A stretch of DNA of 64,000 bases from Acidobacteriaceae bacterium. Lineage in GTDB: Bacteria > Acidobacteriota > Terriglobia > Terriglobales > Acidobacteriaceae. Location: assembly GCA_003134995.1 (NCBI GenBank), contig PLDC01000005.1, forward strand, positions 1-64,000, given 5' to 3'. Positions 28,666 to 37,779 of this stretch are shown piece by piece (the first letter of the stretch is position 1; each line of letters begins with the position of its first letter). The translations under genes and the position numbers were made by a program. Below the pieces are notes generated by a model that worked only from the letters and a program-made list of their open reading frames with translations, was not told the origin of the DNA and did no database searches.

Positions 28666-29130
28666 CTATTTCTGGCCTCGCAGATATTGGTCGGTCTTGT
28701 TGATCCAATCGGCGCGCGGAGGATTGAACACATCCAAGTCAACTGTATCTTCGAGCGCTTCAGCTTTGTGCGGCATGTGCGCGGGAATGCACAGCACTTC
28801 GCCGGCGTGGACGACGATTTCCCGGCCGTCGATCCAGAACTTCAGCGCCCCGTCGAGAATGTAAGTGAGTTGTTCATTGTGGTGGCTGTGCTCGGGGACG
28901 ATACATCCTTTTTTCAGCAGCACGCGCGCCACCATAATTTCCTGACCCACAACGAACTGCCGCCGCAAGAGCGGGTTCAGCTCTTCAAGAGGAATGGTGT
29001 GCCAAGGAATGTGCTGTGGCGCGTGCTCACTGGCCGCATGTTTGGTAACGGCGCGTTGAGCACGGGAATGAGATTTCGCGTCTCTTGCTTTTCCAGCAAC
29101 TGCGGCTTTAGTTTTCAATTTCTTCGCCAT
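28666..29130 (-). CDS. Cupin-domain protein
   Basis: A 154-residue protein: a lysine/alanine-rich N-terminal tail of about 40 residues, then a single cupin barrel. The first cupin motif is PEHSHHNEQLTYILDG, holding the histidines and glutamate that bind metal; the second is GEVLCIPAHMPHKAEA. Small cupins of this type can be sugar isomerases, dioxygenases or regulators; the reaction is not evident. It ends VFNPPRADW, a tail common in such proteins. It is likely transcribed with thrC, although a functional link is not obvious. Confidence 0.85.
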   Translation of the reverse strand: MAKKLKTKAAVAGKARDAKSHSRAQRAVTKHAASEHAPQHIPWHTIPLEELNPLLRRQFVVGQEIMVARVLLKKGCIVPEHSHHNEQLTYILDGALKFWIDGREIVVHAGEVLCIPAHMPHKAEALEDTVDLDVFNPPRADWINKTDQYLRGQK

Positions 29131-29168
29131 GAAAGTCGATCCCGGCTTCTTATAAGAAGCCCCTGGTT

Positions 29169-30503
29169 TCAGTGGACCTTGCCTCCATAGAGCTTCACGG
29201 CATTGTCATGCAGGTAGCCATGGGCAAGTTTCAGGGCGCGAGCTTCGCTGATTTCGTTCTCCGAGATCATCTCGGCCAGCGCCGCGGCCAGCGCCATTCG
29301 CGATGATTTCGCTCCCAGCCAATAGCTTTCTTCCGCGCCCAGAACTTCATTGTACGGGAAAGCGTCCGTGCCGAAAGTGATCTTGTCGGGGAAAGTTTCC
29401 AGCCACATCTTCAGCGTGTCCCTAAAGGCAGAAGGATATTGCACAAGTTCGCCAAGCGAGGAATCAAGATAAACATTCTTCATCGACGCGAGCCAGATAG
29501 CTTCCCGCTCCAGCGGGTAGCCACCGTGGATCATGACGAACGTGGTGCCCCTGTAGCGCGGGTCGCGCACCACGCTCTCCAGATTCATGACATTGCTTTC
29601 ACTGAAGTTGAAGTAATTCCCGATGCCCGCCGCGGTGTGAATGTGCACGGGGAGGTTCAGCCGTCCGCCCTGAATCACCAGAAAACGAAAGACGTAATCC
29701 TGAAAAGTTCGGTATTCTTTTTCGCTGGGAACGCCGCCACGGGCGTATTGCTTATAAATGGCTTCGGCTTGCTCACGCGTTGGATCCGAGAACGTTGTAG
29801 GACGGAAATACGCCACTTCAAACTTCATGGCGATCCCACCTTTTTTCTGATTGTCTTCCAACACGCGGACGATGAAATCCAAGTACTCGCTCAACTTGGC
29901 AGGAAGCTTAGTTGCGTTCTCCTGCTGCATCCAGCGGTGCAGCATCTTCTCCTGCAGCGGGATGTACACTTGCTCGTCAGGATTGCGCGCGCTCTCGCGC
30001 TCGTTGTTAAAGGGCCACATAAAAGAATCAGCGAAGAACACCCACGGGAACCGCTTGGGGTCAAGGTAATCGGCCATGATCGCGCGGTTCGCGACCGAAC
30101 TCTCAGTATTGATCTTATCGAGAATCATGTTGAAGTAGGCGGTGCCGGGGTACTGCTTTTTCAGTTCCGCCTTTTTCGCGACGAGCCACTTAGCGTGTTC
30201 GGCTGAGAGATCATCGTACGGATACCCAAAGAGAGCCTTAGCTGCGGCAATCAGTTCAGGATTGTCGTCGCGCGTGCGCACAGGAAGATTGGTGTCAGGA
30301 GCAGAGGCCATCGCGTCGACATCCGGATCGTCGGAAAAGCCCGGATGCGCGTGGTGATCGAAAGCCGGGATTTTTTCAATTTGCGGAAGCAGGCGCTGGC
30401 AGATCTGCTGAACGTCCGGTCCGGCAAACGGACGTGCCTGCGCGACGGCAAGAGATGACAAACCGGCCACGACACAGAACAATAATGGAACAAGCCGTTT
30501 CAT
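29169..30503 (-). CDS. Exported amidohydrolase-2-like metal-dependent hydrolase
   Basis: A 444-residue TIM-barrel hydrolase with a 21-residue signal peptide. Metal-ligand motifs of the amidohydrolase superfamily are visible: DHHAHP early, HIHTAAG in the middle, MIHGGYP and the late FGTDAFP aspartate. The pattern fits the amidohydrolase-2 (PF04909, decarboxylase/lactonase-like) group rather than uronate isomerase. An inserted helical region (about 100-200) is larger than in simple members. The substrate is unknown. The neighbouring SDR gene on the same strand ends 23 bases upstream. Confidence 0.82.
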   Translation of the reverse strand: MKRLVPLLFCVVAGLSSLAVAQARPFAGPDVQQICQRLLPQIEKIPAFDHHAHPGFSDDPDVDAMASAPDTNLPVRTRDDNPELIAAAKALFGYPYDDLSAEHAKWLVAKKAELKKQYPGTAYFNMILDKINTESSVANRAIMADYLDPKRFPWVFFADSFMWPFNNERESARNPDEQVYIPLQEKMLHRWMQQENATKLPAKLSEYLDFIVRVLEDNQKKGGIAMKFEVAYFRPTTFSDPTREQAEAIYKQYARGGVPSEKEYRTFQDYVFRFLVIQGGRLNLPVHIHTAAGIGNYFNFSESNVMNLESVVRDPRYRGTTFVMIHGGYPLEREAIWLASMKNVYLDSSLGELVQYPSAFRDTLKMWLETFPDKITFGTDAFPYNEVLGAEESYWLGAKSSRMALAAALAEMISENEISEARALKLAHGYLHDNAVKLYGGKVH

Positions 30504-30526
30504 AATCGCATTCTGTCTCTGAAAAT

Positions 30527-31315
30527 CTATAAGCCTTTATACATGCCGCCGTCGACAAGTACGGTCTGGCCCGTTATATAGGAAGCGCGCTCCGACGCAA
30601 GCCAGACGATGGTCTCGGCAACTTCGCGTGGCTCACCCAGGCGCTTGAGCGGAGCGTCCGCAGCCCATGCGTCGAAAATCTCCTGCTCACCTTTCCCTGA
30701 AGAAGAAGCGCTGGCCTTCGCTAGTTCCTTGAGCCGGTCCGTGGCTGTGAAACCAGGGCCAACATTGTTCACCAGGATTCCATCTTTTCCGAACTCATTG
30801 GCCAAACTCTTAACCAAGCCGACCACCGCGGCCCGCACCGCATTCGACAAGACAAGATCATCCACCGGTTGCTTGGTTGTAATCGACGTAAGCGTGATGA
30901 TGCGGCCCCATTTTTTCCGCTGCATATGAGGGATGACCTCGCGCGCGAAGTAGACTGTGCTGAGGAAGTTCGTCTCCAGCGCGCGTTGCCATTCCTCGAG
31001 AGTGGCGACAAGAAAACCCTTAGCCGGCGGGCCTCCGGCGTTGGTCACACAAATGTCAACGCCACCGAACTTCTCTGCCACCTCCGCAACAAACTGTTTG
31101 ACAGCCTTGGCGTCTGTGACGTCGAATGCCTGAGCAAGAACCTCAGCGCTATATTGCTTTCTGATCTTCTCCGCGGCGGATTGCAGAGTCTTTTCGTTAC
31201 GCGCGCACATGGCTACGCGGCAGCCCTCGGCGGCAAGCGCCTCCGCGGTGGCGCGGCCAATCCCTTGACTCGACGCGGCCACCAGCGCGACACGATTTTT
31301 CAAACCGAGATCCAT
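30527..31315 (-). CDS. Atypical short-chain dehydrogenase/reductase lacking YxxxK
   Basis: A 262-residue Rossmann-fold SDR. The nucleotide loop is AASSQGIGRA instead of TGxxxGIG, the NAG motif is TNAGGPP, and the C-terminus ends with TGQTVLVDGGMYKGL. At the catalytic position the usual Y-x-x-x-K is S157-N-A-V-R161, so both Tyr and Lys are replaced. This resembles an SDR subgroup described as 3-ketoacyl-ACP-reductase-like with an imperfect catalytic tetrad. It may use a different mechanism or be non-catalytic. ATG 31315 was chosen because the preceding 19 residues look like intergenic DNA. It is divergent from the PLP enzyme at 31397. Confidence 0.87.
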   Translation of the reverse strand: MDLGLKNRVALVAASSQGIGRATAEALAAEGCRVAMCARNEKTLQSAAEKIRKQYSAEVLAQAFDVTDAKAVKQFVAEVAEKFGGVDICVTNAGGPPAKGFLVATLEEWQRALETNFLSTVYFAREVIPHMQRKKWGRIITLTSITTKQPVDDLVLSNAVRAAVVGLVKSLANEFGKDGILVNNVGPGFTATDRLKELAKASASSSGKGEQEIFDAWAADAPLKRLGEPREVAETIVWLASERASYITGQTVLVDGGMYKGL

Positions 31316-31396
31316 GGATGCGGAATTATAAACGGTGTGCAGTGCTTCGCTTGCTGCAGTGCGCTTGCGCAATTAGTCTGTAGGAACGAGGCGTTC

Positions 31397-32596
31397 ATGA
31401 AAAGGCACACCCATCACTCCGAAACCAAGACGGTGCGCGGCGCGGCGGATCTGGAAAAGAAAAACGGTCCGATGTCCACGCCCATCTATCAGACTTCCAC
31501 GTTCGAAGTCGCCGACAATGACGAGCAGTTGCGCGCTACCCACACCGACCACTTTTACACGCGCTACGGCAATCCGACGAACACGGTTGCCGAGAAAACG
31601 ATTGCAGTGTTGGAAGGCATGGAATCTGCGCTCACATTTGCCTCGGGCATGGGCGCGATCACGACAACGATCATGGCGCTTCTCAAGAGTGGAGACCACA
31701 TTGTGGCGCAGCGCGATATTTACGGCGGCGCGAACAAGTTTCTATCGCAGTGGCTGCCGAAGCTGGGAATCGAGACCACATTTGTCGACACTACAGAATA
31801 CGAGCAACATGCGCGGGCGATTCGTCCCAGCACGAAGCTGCTCTATCTGGAGTCGCCGACCAATCCAACTCTGCGCGTAGTAGATTTCAAGAAAGTGGCA
31901 GCGATCGCAATGGAACACAATCTGCTCAGCATGATTGACGCCACATTTGGCACGCCCATCAATCAGCATCCAGCGGAGTTCGGCATCGATCTCGTCATGC
32001 ATTCAGGAACGAAATACCTTGCCGGGCATTCCGATCTGATTTGCGGCGTGGTTGCAGGACGGCATGAGTTGATAGAAAAAATCTGGCAGACGCGTACAAC
32101 GCTGGGCAATTGCATGGATCCTCACGCGTCGTGGACGCTCATACGCGGACTGAAGACGCTGGCAGTGCGCGTAGCGCGGCAGAATGAAAACGCGCTGCGG
32201 GTAGCGGAGTTCTTGTCTGAACATGCGAAGGTCCGCAGCGTGCATTATCCGTTTCTAAAAAGCCATCCGCAGTACACTGTGGCGCGCCAGCAGATGAGCG
32301 GCGGCGGCGGAATCGTCACCTTTGAGGTCGAAGGCACAGGCGAAGACGCGCGGCGCGCAACCGAGGCCATGCGCCTGTTCACGCTAGCGCCGAGCCTGGG
32401 CAGCGTTGACTCCCTGGTGTCGATTCCCGTGCTGACCTCGCATGCCATGGTTCCAGCTGAAGAGCGCGCCAAGATGGGCGTCACCGAACAGATGATTAGG
32501 CTCTCGGTGGGAATTGAGAACGCCGACGATCTGATCGCCGACTTGGAAGTCGCGCTCCAAGCCGTGGCGGCGAGGCAGCAGGTGACGGTGCCCTAG
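31397..32596 (+). CDS. Cys/Met metabolism PLP-dependent enzyme (cystathionine gamma-synthase/lyase type)
   Basis: A 399-residue fold-type I PLP enzyme of the transsulfuration family. Signatures include YQTSTFEV, the YTRYGNPTN motif that contacts the neighbouring subunit's PLP phosphate, and the Schiff-base lysine K206 in HSGTKYLAGHSD. SLGSVDSL near the C-terminus is the usual substrate-binding loop. Family members are cystathionine gamma-synthase, cystathionine gamma-lyase, O-acylhomoserine sulfhydrylase and methionine gamma-lyase; the sequence does not decide which. ATG 31397 is preceded by GGAACGAGG. The upstream extension of this open frame is antisense to the SDR gene and rejected. Its stop shares a CTAG with the receptor gene's stop. 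Confidence 0.9.
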   Translation: MKRHTHHSETKTVRGAADLEKKNGPMSTPIYQTSTFEVADNDEQLRATHTDHFYTRYGNPTNTVAEKTIAVLEGMESALTFASGMGAITTTIMALLKSGDHIVAQRDIYGGANKFLSQWLPKLGIETTFVDTTEYEQHARAIRPSTKLLYLESPTNPTLRVVDFKKVAAIAMEHNLLSMIDATFGTPINQHPAEFGIDLVMHSGTKYLAGHSDLICGVVAGRHELIEKIWQTRTTLGNCMDPHASWTLIRGLKTLAVRVARQNENALRVAEFLSEHAKVRSVHYPFLKSHPQYTVARQQMSGGGGIVTFEVEGTGEDARRATEAMRLFTLAPSLGSVDSLVSIPVLTSHAMVPAEERAKMGVTEQMIRLSVGIENADDLIADLEVALQAVAARQQVTVP

Positions 32597-35500
32597 AAAA
32601 TAAACTTTCCTGCTAACTGAAGAATGCGTGCCGCGTGCGCAGCCCCTGGACGAAGAAAGCCCGTCGTGCTCGGCAAGCAGGAAGGGTCTCCCGCCGAGTT
32701 GTTGGCGCCTCCATAGCAGCCTATAACGCTATCGGCATTTCCTTGTCCGGAGTTATCGCCAGCCGATCCTCCATCGCCGCCCAACCAACTGAATTCGGTG
32801 TGATTGAACACATTGAACGCTTCAGCACGGAATTCAAAGTATTTGCTCTCCGTGATGGCAAAGTGTTTGATCAATGCCATATCGAAATTCGTTCGCCAGG
32901 GATTGTTCAAAATGTTTCTCCCGGCATCGCCGAAAGTCAGGCCGGTGGGCGCCACAAACACCGCGGGATTGTAGAGCAGAGGACCATAACCATAGTCGGG
33001 ACCGCCCTGGACGCCTGCTCTGGGATTGCCGACAAGATCTGGATAGGACCCAGCGCTCAGGCTGCCTAGATTGTCGATTTGAGAATCGAGATTGCCCACG
33101 CCCGCGTTATCGGCAGGCGCAATCACGCCGTTGCCTCTGTTGTACACACTGAACGGGGTGCCGCTCTGAAGCAGCGTGATGCCCGTCCACTGCCAGCCTC
33201 CCAGCAACCTATGCGCCAGGCCTGGATTCTTAAACAGTGGCAAATCGTAAACGTAGGCAAAAGTGAGGGTGTGCCGTTGATCAAAGTTGGAGCTGGCGCG
33301 AAAGGTGTTGAGCGCGTAGCTGTTGATCAACCCAACGTCATTGGCCGAGGATGTATCGTCGATCGAGTGGCTATAGGTATAGGCGAAGTTAAGTTGCAGC
33401 CCGCCAATGCTGCGCCGCACTGAAGCTTCCAGCGCGTTGTAATTGGAGGAACCCGTCTGGTCCTTGCGCCCGATGCTGCCGTATCCCAGATACGGCCGGA
33501 ATGCATTCGGGCTGTTGCCGCAAGCCACCGACAAATTAACGGCCGCGCCCGACGGCGGTCCGCCAGCCACACCGGGCGTGTAGGGAACGGTGGTGCCGTA
33601 GGAAGTCGTCGCGTTCATCGGAACGCCATAGGCGTCAACATTTACGCCTGGCTGGTCGTTGCCCGCGCCCCAACTGCAATCGTAAGTTGTACCCGGCACA
33701 ATGGGATTCACTCCCAGCGGACCAGCGCCAATCGCCTGCCCAGGACTATAAGGATTTCCCCCAGGTTGTAGCGATGCCGGAAGAATCTGATTCAACTCAT
33801 AAGCGCGAGTCAGATGAACCCCAACCGTTCCAACATAAGAAAGCGTGGCCACTGTGCCCTTCGCGATCTCGTGCTGAACATCCAAGTGCCACTCTTGCAT
33901 GTAGGGCCACTTGGCCTTGGTCGGAATCGACCCAACAATAATCGGCGGCGCACCCGCACCCAGAAGGCTGGGATTTAGGCTGGGATAACCAGATAGATTG
34001 CCCGCCGAGTTATTGGTGACGGTCGTAGTCTGAGTCTTGTTGTCGTAGGGTTCCAGCAAGTCGGTATTCGACTCGTTGCCGTTCATGTGTTCGTAGAAGA
34101 TGCCGTATCCGCCGCGGAAGGCCCACTTCCCATCGCCGAACGGATCGAATGCAAATCCCACGCGCGGCGCAGGGTTTAGCCAGTGGTTGTTCATGCAACC
34201 CTTGGGCGATCCAACCGTAACTCCGCACTGCACCCAGCCATTATATGGATCGGTGGAGGTCGCGTTGAAAAGTGGATTGCCTGGAGCCGATCCAGTTACA
34301 TTGCCATTGGTATCGACACCGCTGTTCCCCGTAACGAAACGCTCCGGGTCGAAATTAAAAGCCAGATTGTTCAGCTCGCGGTACGTTCCATAGAAACTGA
34401 AACGTATTCCCAAATTCAGCGTCAGACGACGCGTAGCATGCCAGTCATCCTGAAAATACGGCTCGTAGATTTTGTAGAAATTATGCATCTTCAGCTGCAG
34501 TTGCTGCTGCGTGAAGCTGGTTATATTCCCCAGAAGCAAATCGGCGTAAGCGTTGCCCGTGGAATTTTGCGAGCCGTTACTGTCATTGGCAAAGCCCAAT
34601 ATGCCATTCGCCCCCGTTGGCGGTTGGGGCAGTTCGTTCTTGTGGGCATCCACAAACGAGAAACCGAACTGCAGGTTATGAGTGCCGACAACCTTGGTGA
34701 CATTGTCGCGAAAACCTAGCGTTGGATTCGAATTGATCGGGCCTTCTGGCACGTAACCGGGGTCCTCGGCGAAATCGTACAGGCTGTCGACAAGGCCGAC
34801 GCCGGGCACTTCAGGGGCGCTAAAACCAAAGCCATTGTCATACAGGCCGAGATTGCCAAACGCGGTGCCCCGCTGCCATGGACCAGTCAGGGTCGTCGAG
34901 ATGTGATCGGTGGTATAGCTGGCGACAAATTCGTTAAGCAACGTAGGAGTAACTGTAGCCGTAAGCCGCGCCACCATGCTGACGCCGGGATTCTTGAAAC
35001 CTGTCTGAATGCTGGGGAAACTGGTGCCGTCGGTCCACAACGGAACCGGGTACTGCTGTTGCCACGAGTCGTGAATGTAGTGGAAGCTGGCGCGAACCTT
35101 GTCGGTGATGTTGTGATCGATCTTGAAAAGTTCCTGACGCCAGTGCGTCGGAAGCGTCGGAGACGCATACCATTGGTCAAAGGTGTTGCCCAGATTTCCG
35201 GATGAGGAATTTGGCTGTGGGATCATCGCGGTAAGAGCGGAGGCAATCGCAGAGTCCGAGATGGGCACCTGATCGCCGACGAATGGTTGTCCCACGTCCC
35301 CTGGGTTCGTTCCCGAGGGTTGCGCAATGCCGTTGATAAACTGAGGAACCAGCGGACACTCTGCGTTGCCCGGAACCGAACACTGATCCGAAAAGTTTCC
35401 CATGCGGTCTGCCATCGTCGGAACCGGAGTTGTCGAAAAGAAATTCGCCGGAATCAAGTCGCGGCGAAATTCCTCCGAATAAAAAAAGAACGTTTTCTGC

Positions 35501-36399
35501 CGGTTCGCGTTGTAGTGGCCCGGAATATAAACCGGCCCTCCGATCGTTCCGCCAAAGTCGTTCTTCTTGTACTCCGGCGGAGAACTCAAGCCAAATTGAG
35601 TTGCGTTGAAATCGTCGTTGCGCACAAACTCGTACAGGTCGCCATGGAAGTGATTCGTGCCAGACTTGACCTCGATCTCGACCGTCCCCGAGCCATTCTT
35701 GCCATATTGTGCGCCGTAGTCAGAGGTCAGCACCTTGAACTCCGCAATCGCATCGATGCTGGGGTAGACGTTGAGCGTGGTGTTGCTCCCGTTATCCAGC
35801 ATGTCGCCGCCATCCAGTTCAAAGTTGTTGTACTCGGTGCGCCCACCGTTAACGCTGAAGGCCACCGTGGTCGCACCCTCTCCCCCTTCGTCCTGGCCAG
35901 ATTGGTTGGTGACGCCCGGCGACAGACCCACCAGTGATGTAAAATCGCGTCCGTTCAGTTCCAGTTGAGTGATCTCCCTCCCAGTCACTACGCTACCCAG
36001 GTCCGAGGATTGGGTTTCAACCTGAGCCACTTCCGCGCCTTCCACAACGACCTCGGTGCTGATCGTGCCCACTTGCAGCGCCACGTTCACTCGCGCTTTT
36101 TCTGCCACCTGCAGAACGACATTTTTAGCTTGATACTTCTTGAATCCCTCGGCCGCAACCGTCAAATCGTAAGAACCAATCGGCAGCGCCGCAAACAAAT
36201 ATTCGCCACTCTCATTCGTGGGCGCGGTACGCGTAACGCCATGCTCCGTGTTGCTGATCGTCACCTGAGCCTTAGCGATAGCCGCTCCACTGGAGTCAGT
36301 GACAGTTCCTGTGATCGAGGCGGTATCTTGCGCCCACGCCGCCGTGCAACAAGTCAGCAGCAACAGTGCGATTCGCACGAGCTTACGATGAAATTTCAT
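32593..36399 (-). CDS. TonB-dependent receptor with carboxypeptidase-like N-terminal domain (Oar-like)
   Basis: A 1268-residue outer-membrane protein. Signal peptide 1-23; a carboxypeptidase regulatory-like Ig domain (about 25-110, ITGTVTDSSGAAIAKAQVTI); a plug domain (about 120-230, LNGRDFTSLVGLSPGV); then a large beta-barrel ending in the aromatic residue Phe (KFIF), as required for outer-membrane insertion. Such receptors are strongly expanded in Acidobacteria and are thought to import glycans, peptides or metal complexes with TonB energy. ATG 36399 gives the signal peptide directly. A promoter and a candidate LacI-type operator lie upstream, and a lacI-family gene precedes it on the same strand, suggesting sugar-responsive control. 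Confidence 0.92.
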   Translation of the reverse strand: MKFHRKLVRIALLLLTCCTAAWAQDTASITGTVTDSSGAAIAKAQVTISNTEHGVTRTAPTNESGEYLFAALPIGSYDLTVAAEGFKKYQAKNVVLQVAEKARVNVALQVGTISTEVVVEGAEVAQVETQSSDLGSVVTGREITQLELNGRDFTSLVGLSPGVTNQSGQDEGGEGATTVAFSVNGGRTEYNNFELDGGDMLDNGSNTTLNVYPSIDAIAEFKVLTSDYGAQYGKNGSGTVEIEVKSGTNHFHGDLYEFVRNDDFNATQFGLSSPPEYKKNDFGGTIGGPVYIPGHYNANRQKTFFFYSEEFRRDLIPANFFSTTPVPTMADRMGNFSDQCSVPGNAECPLVPQFINGIAQPSGTNPGDVGQPFVGDQVPISDSAIASALTAMIPQPNSSSGNLGNTFDQWYASPTLPTHWRQELFKIDHNITDKVRASFHYIHDSWQQQYPVPLWTDGTSFPSIQTGFKNPGVSMVARLTATVTPTLLNEFVASYTTDHISTTLTGPWQRGTAFGNLGLYDNGFGFSAPEVPGVGLVDSLYDFAEDPGYVPEGPINSNPTLGFRDNVTKVVGTHNLQFGFSFVDAHKNELPQPPTGANGILGFANDSNGSQNSTGNAYADLLLGNITSFTQQQLQLKMHNFYKIYEPYFQDDWHATRRLTLNLGIRFSFYGTYRELNNLAFNFDPERFVTGNSGVDTNGNVTGSAPGNPLFNATSTDPYNGWVQCGVTVGSPKGCMNNHWLNPAPRVGFAFDPFGDGKWAFRGGYGIFYEHMNGNESNTDLLEPYDNKTQTTTVTNNSAGNLSGYPSLNPSLLGAGAPPIIVGSIPTKAKWPYMQEWHLDVQHEIAKGTVATLSYVGTVGVHLTRAYELNQILPASLQPGGNPYSPGQAIGAGPLGVNPIVPGTTYDCSWGAGNDQPGVNVDAYGVPMNATTSYGTTVPYTPGVAGGPPSGAAVNLSVACGNSPNAFRPYLGYGSIGRKDQTGSSNYNALEASVRRSIGGLQLNFAYTYSHSIDDTSSANDVGLINSYALNTFRASSNFDQRHTLTFAYVYDLPLFKNPGLAHRLLGGWQWTGITLLQSGTPFSVYNRGNGVIAPADNAGVGNLDSQIDNLGSLSAGSYPDLVGNPRAGVQGGPDYGYGPLLYNPAVFVAPTGLTFGDAGRNILNNPWRTNFDMALIKHFAITESKYFEFRAEAFNVFNHTEFSWLGGDGGSAGDNSGQGNADSVIGCYGGANNSAGDPSCLPSTTGFLRPGAAHAARILQLAGKFIF

Positions 36400-36535
36400 G
36401 ACTAAGTTTTCTCCCGATGCGCTGACGGCTCGCGCATCCCCACAGAAGCATATGCCCGGCCAAGACATCCGCGACGACGAACAATTTATTTAACAGCCCA
36501 GATTTCGGAACGAACCCAACGCCCACTTTTGGTTT

Positions 36536-36551
36536 ATTAAAACGTATGAAT
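36536..36551. promoter_or_regulatory. Candidate LacI-family operator
   Basis: ATTAAAACGTATGAAT is an imperfect palindrome centred on a CG step, with five of seven arm positions symmetric. This is the general shape of LacI/GalR operators. It overlaps the -10 end and likely start site of the receptor promoter, and the LacI-type gene lies directly upstream. Confidence 0.4.
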
Positions 36552-36579
36552 AGTGCTTTTATTGGCTATCTTGTGTCAA
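36550..36579 (-). promoter_or_regulatory. Promoter for the TonB-dependent receptor
   Basis: On the minus strand, TTGACA (36579-36574), an 18-base spacer and CACTAT (36555-36550). The perfect -35 compensates for a weak -10. It lies about 150 bases from the receptor start, leaving a long leader. Confidence 0.5.
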
Positions 36580-36581
36580 GT

Positions 36582-36647
36582 AAAAAACGCGGCGCGCGGC
36601 GCGGATCAAATTCCAGATATGCAAAAATTTGATTCCCGCCGCGCGCC
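36582..36647 (-). terminator. Rho-independent terminator of the lacI-family gene
   Basis: A near-perfect 22-bp inverted repeat (36591-36612 with 36626-36647; GC-rich GGCGCGCGGCG ends) separated by 13 bases. On the minus strand it is followed by CGTTTTTT at 36587-36582. It begins eight bases after the LacI stop codon, which separates the regulator from the receptor transcript. Confidence 0.85.
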
Positions 36648-36654
36648 GAGCAAC

Positions 36655-37701
36655 CTAACCAAGCCTTCGCGTAGACTCCCGAACCACTAATTCCGGCGCG
36701 ACCTTGCGATGATGAGCCGTGACCTCGCGTTTCTCGAGCACGCAGTTAATCCCCTCGAGAACGATACCCACAGCATCCGCGCCCATCGCTTCCATCGGCT
36801 GTCGCACCGTGGTCAGCGCTGGAGTGCAGAGCGACGAAGCGGCCACATCATCGAAGCCGATCACCGAGCAATCGTCCGAAACTCGCAGGCCAGCCTTGGC
36901 TAAGCCGCGGATCGCGCCGTATGCACTGACATCGTCGAAAGCCAGCAAGGCCGTGAACTGGCGCCTCTGCTTGATCAAATTCTCAGTGAGCCTCTGCCCC
37001 ATCTCAAAACTCGAAAGCGGATCGCGCGACTCGGGCAAGTCCACCACCAAACGTTCATCCAGTTCAAGACCACACGCCTTGGCGCATTTACGAATTCCCC
37101 GCCAGCGCGGAGAACTGTCCGCCAAAGTCTTCGGCCCACGGATAAACGCGATCTTGCGATGGCCCAGAGCATGCAGATGTTCGAGCGCCAAGTAGCCGCC
37201 AACTTCATTGTCGACAATCACTGAACTCATTGAGTCCCCCTTGAGTTCGTGCGCGATAAGCGCGGTCGGGATGCTGCTCTTTTCCAGATCGGCAAGCAAA
37301 TTGAGATCGAGAAAAAGCCAGTTGGCGAGCACCACCAAACCCTCGATGCGGCGGTCGAGCAGCATCTCGAGATAACGCTCAAAGCGGCTGCGCTCGTTGT
37401 GTACATCGGTGAGAATCGGCAGATAGGAAGCCTGATAGAGCGTGTTTTCGATGCCGCGCAGCACCAGCGTGCAGTAGGGATCGGTCATGTCGAAGACCAT
37501 CACGCCGACGGTGTGGCTCCGTTTACTGCGCAGCGAGCGGGCAAACTGGTTGGGACGATATCCCAGCTTTTCCGCCGCCTTCTCGATGCGTTTCTTGGTC
37601 ACAGGCGGAATGTAGCGCGCGAGTGGAGCGTCGTTCAAAACGATCGACACCGTCGTCGAGGAGAACCCGCTCTCTTTCGCCACATCGCGAATCGTGACCA
37701 T
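36655..37701 (-). CDS. LacI-family transcriptional regulator
   Basis: A 348-residue repressor-type protein. Residues 1-55 form the helix-turn-helix and hinge (TIRDVAKESGFSSTTVSIVL, RPNQFARSLRSKRS). The remainder is the periplasmic-binding-protein-like sugar sensor domain (GVMVFDMTDPYC ... SVIGFDDVAASSLCTPALTT). ATG 37701 gives the canonical MVTIRDVAKESG start; the frame upstream of it is not typical. It has its own terminator. The likely target is the adjacent receptor promoter, where an operator-like palindrome occurs, and possibly its own divergent region. The effector sugar is unknown. Confidence 0.92.
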   Translation of the reverse strand: MVTIRDVAKESGFSSTTVSIVLNDAPLARYIPPVTKKRIEKAAEKLGYRPNQFARSLRSKRSHTVGVMVFDMTDPYCTLVLRGIENTLYQASYLPILTDVHNERSRFERYLEMLLDRRIEGLVVLANWLFLDLNLLADLEKSSIPTALIAHELKGDSMSSVIVDNEVGGYLALEHLHALGHRKIAFIRGPKTLADSSPRWRGIRKCAKACGLELDERLVVDLPESRDPLSSFEMGQRLTENLIKQRRQFTALLAFDDVSAYGAIRGLAKAGLRVSDDCSVIGFDDVAASSLCTPALTTVRQPMEAMGADAVGIVLEGINCVLEKREVTAHHRKVAPELVVRESTRRLG

Positions 37702-37779
37702 CGAAGCCCTGCCTTGAAATGCCGCCGAGCCCTCGCGCTTGAATTCATTGCGGAGGTTGGCGGACACTACACCAGAGGA

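Noticed and set aside
30869-31396. N-terminal extension of the PLP enzyme
   Set aside because: Antisense to the SDR gene; family proteins begin near 31397, where a ribosome-binding site lies.
31316-31396. Possible SAM riboswitch before the sulfur-amino-acid enzyme
   Set aside because: Only 81 bases between divergent starts; no conserved core or terminator seen.
37249-37779. Upstream extension of the TPR gene
   Set aside because: Antisense to the lacI-family gene; the TPR protein's signal peptide begins at 37780.
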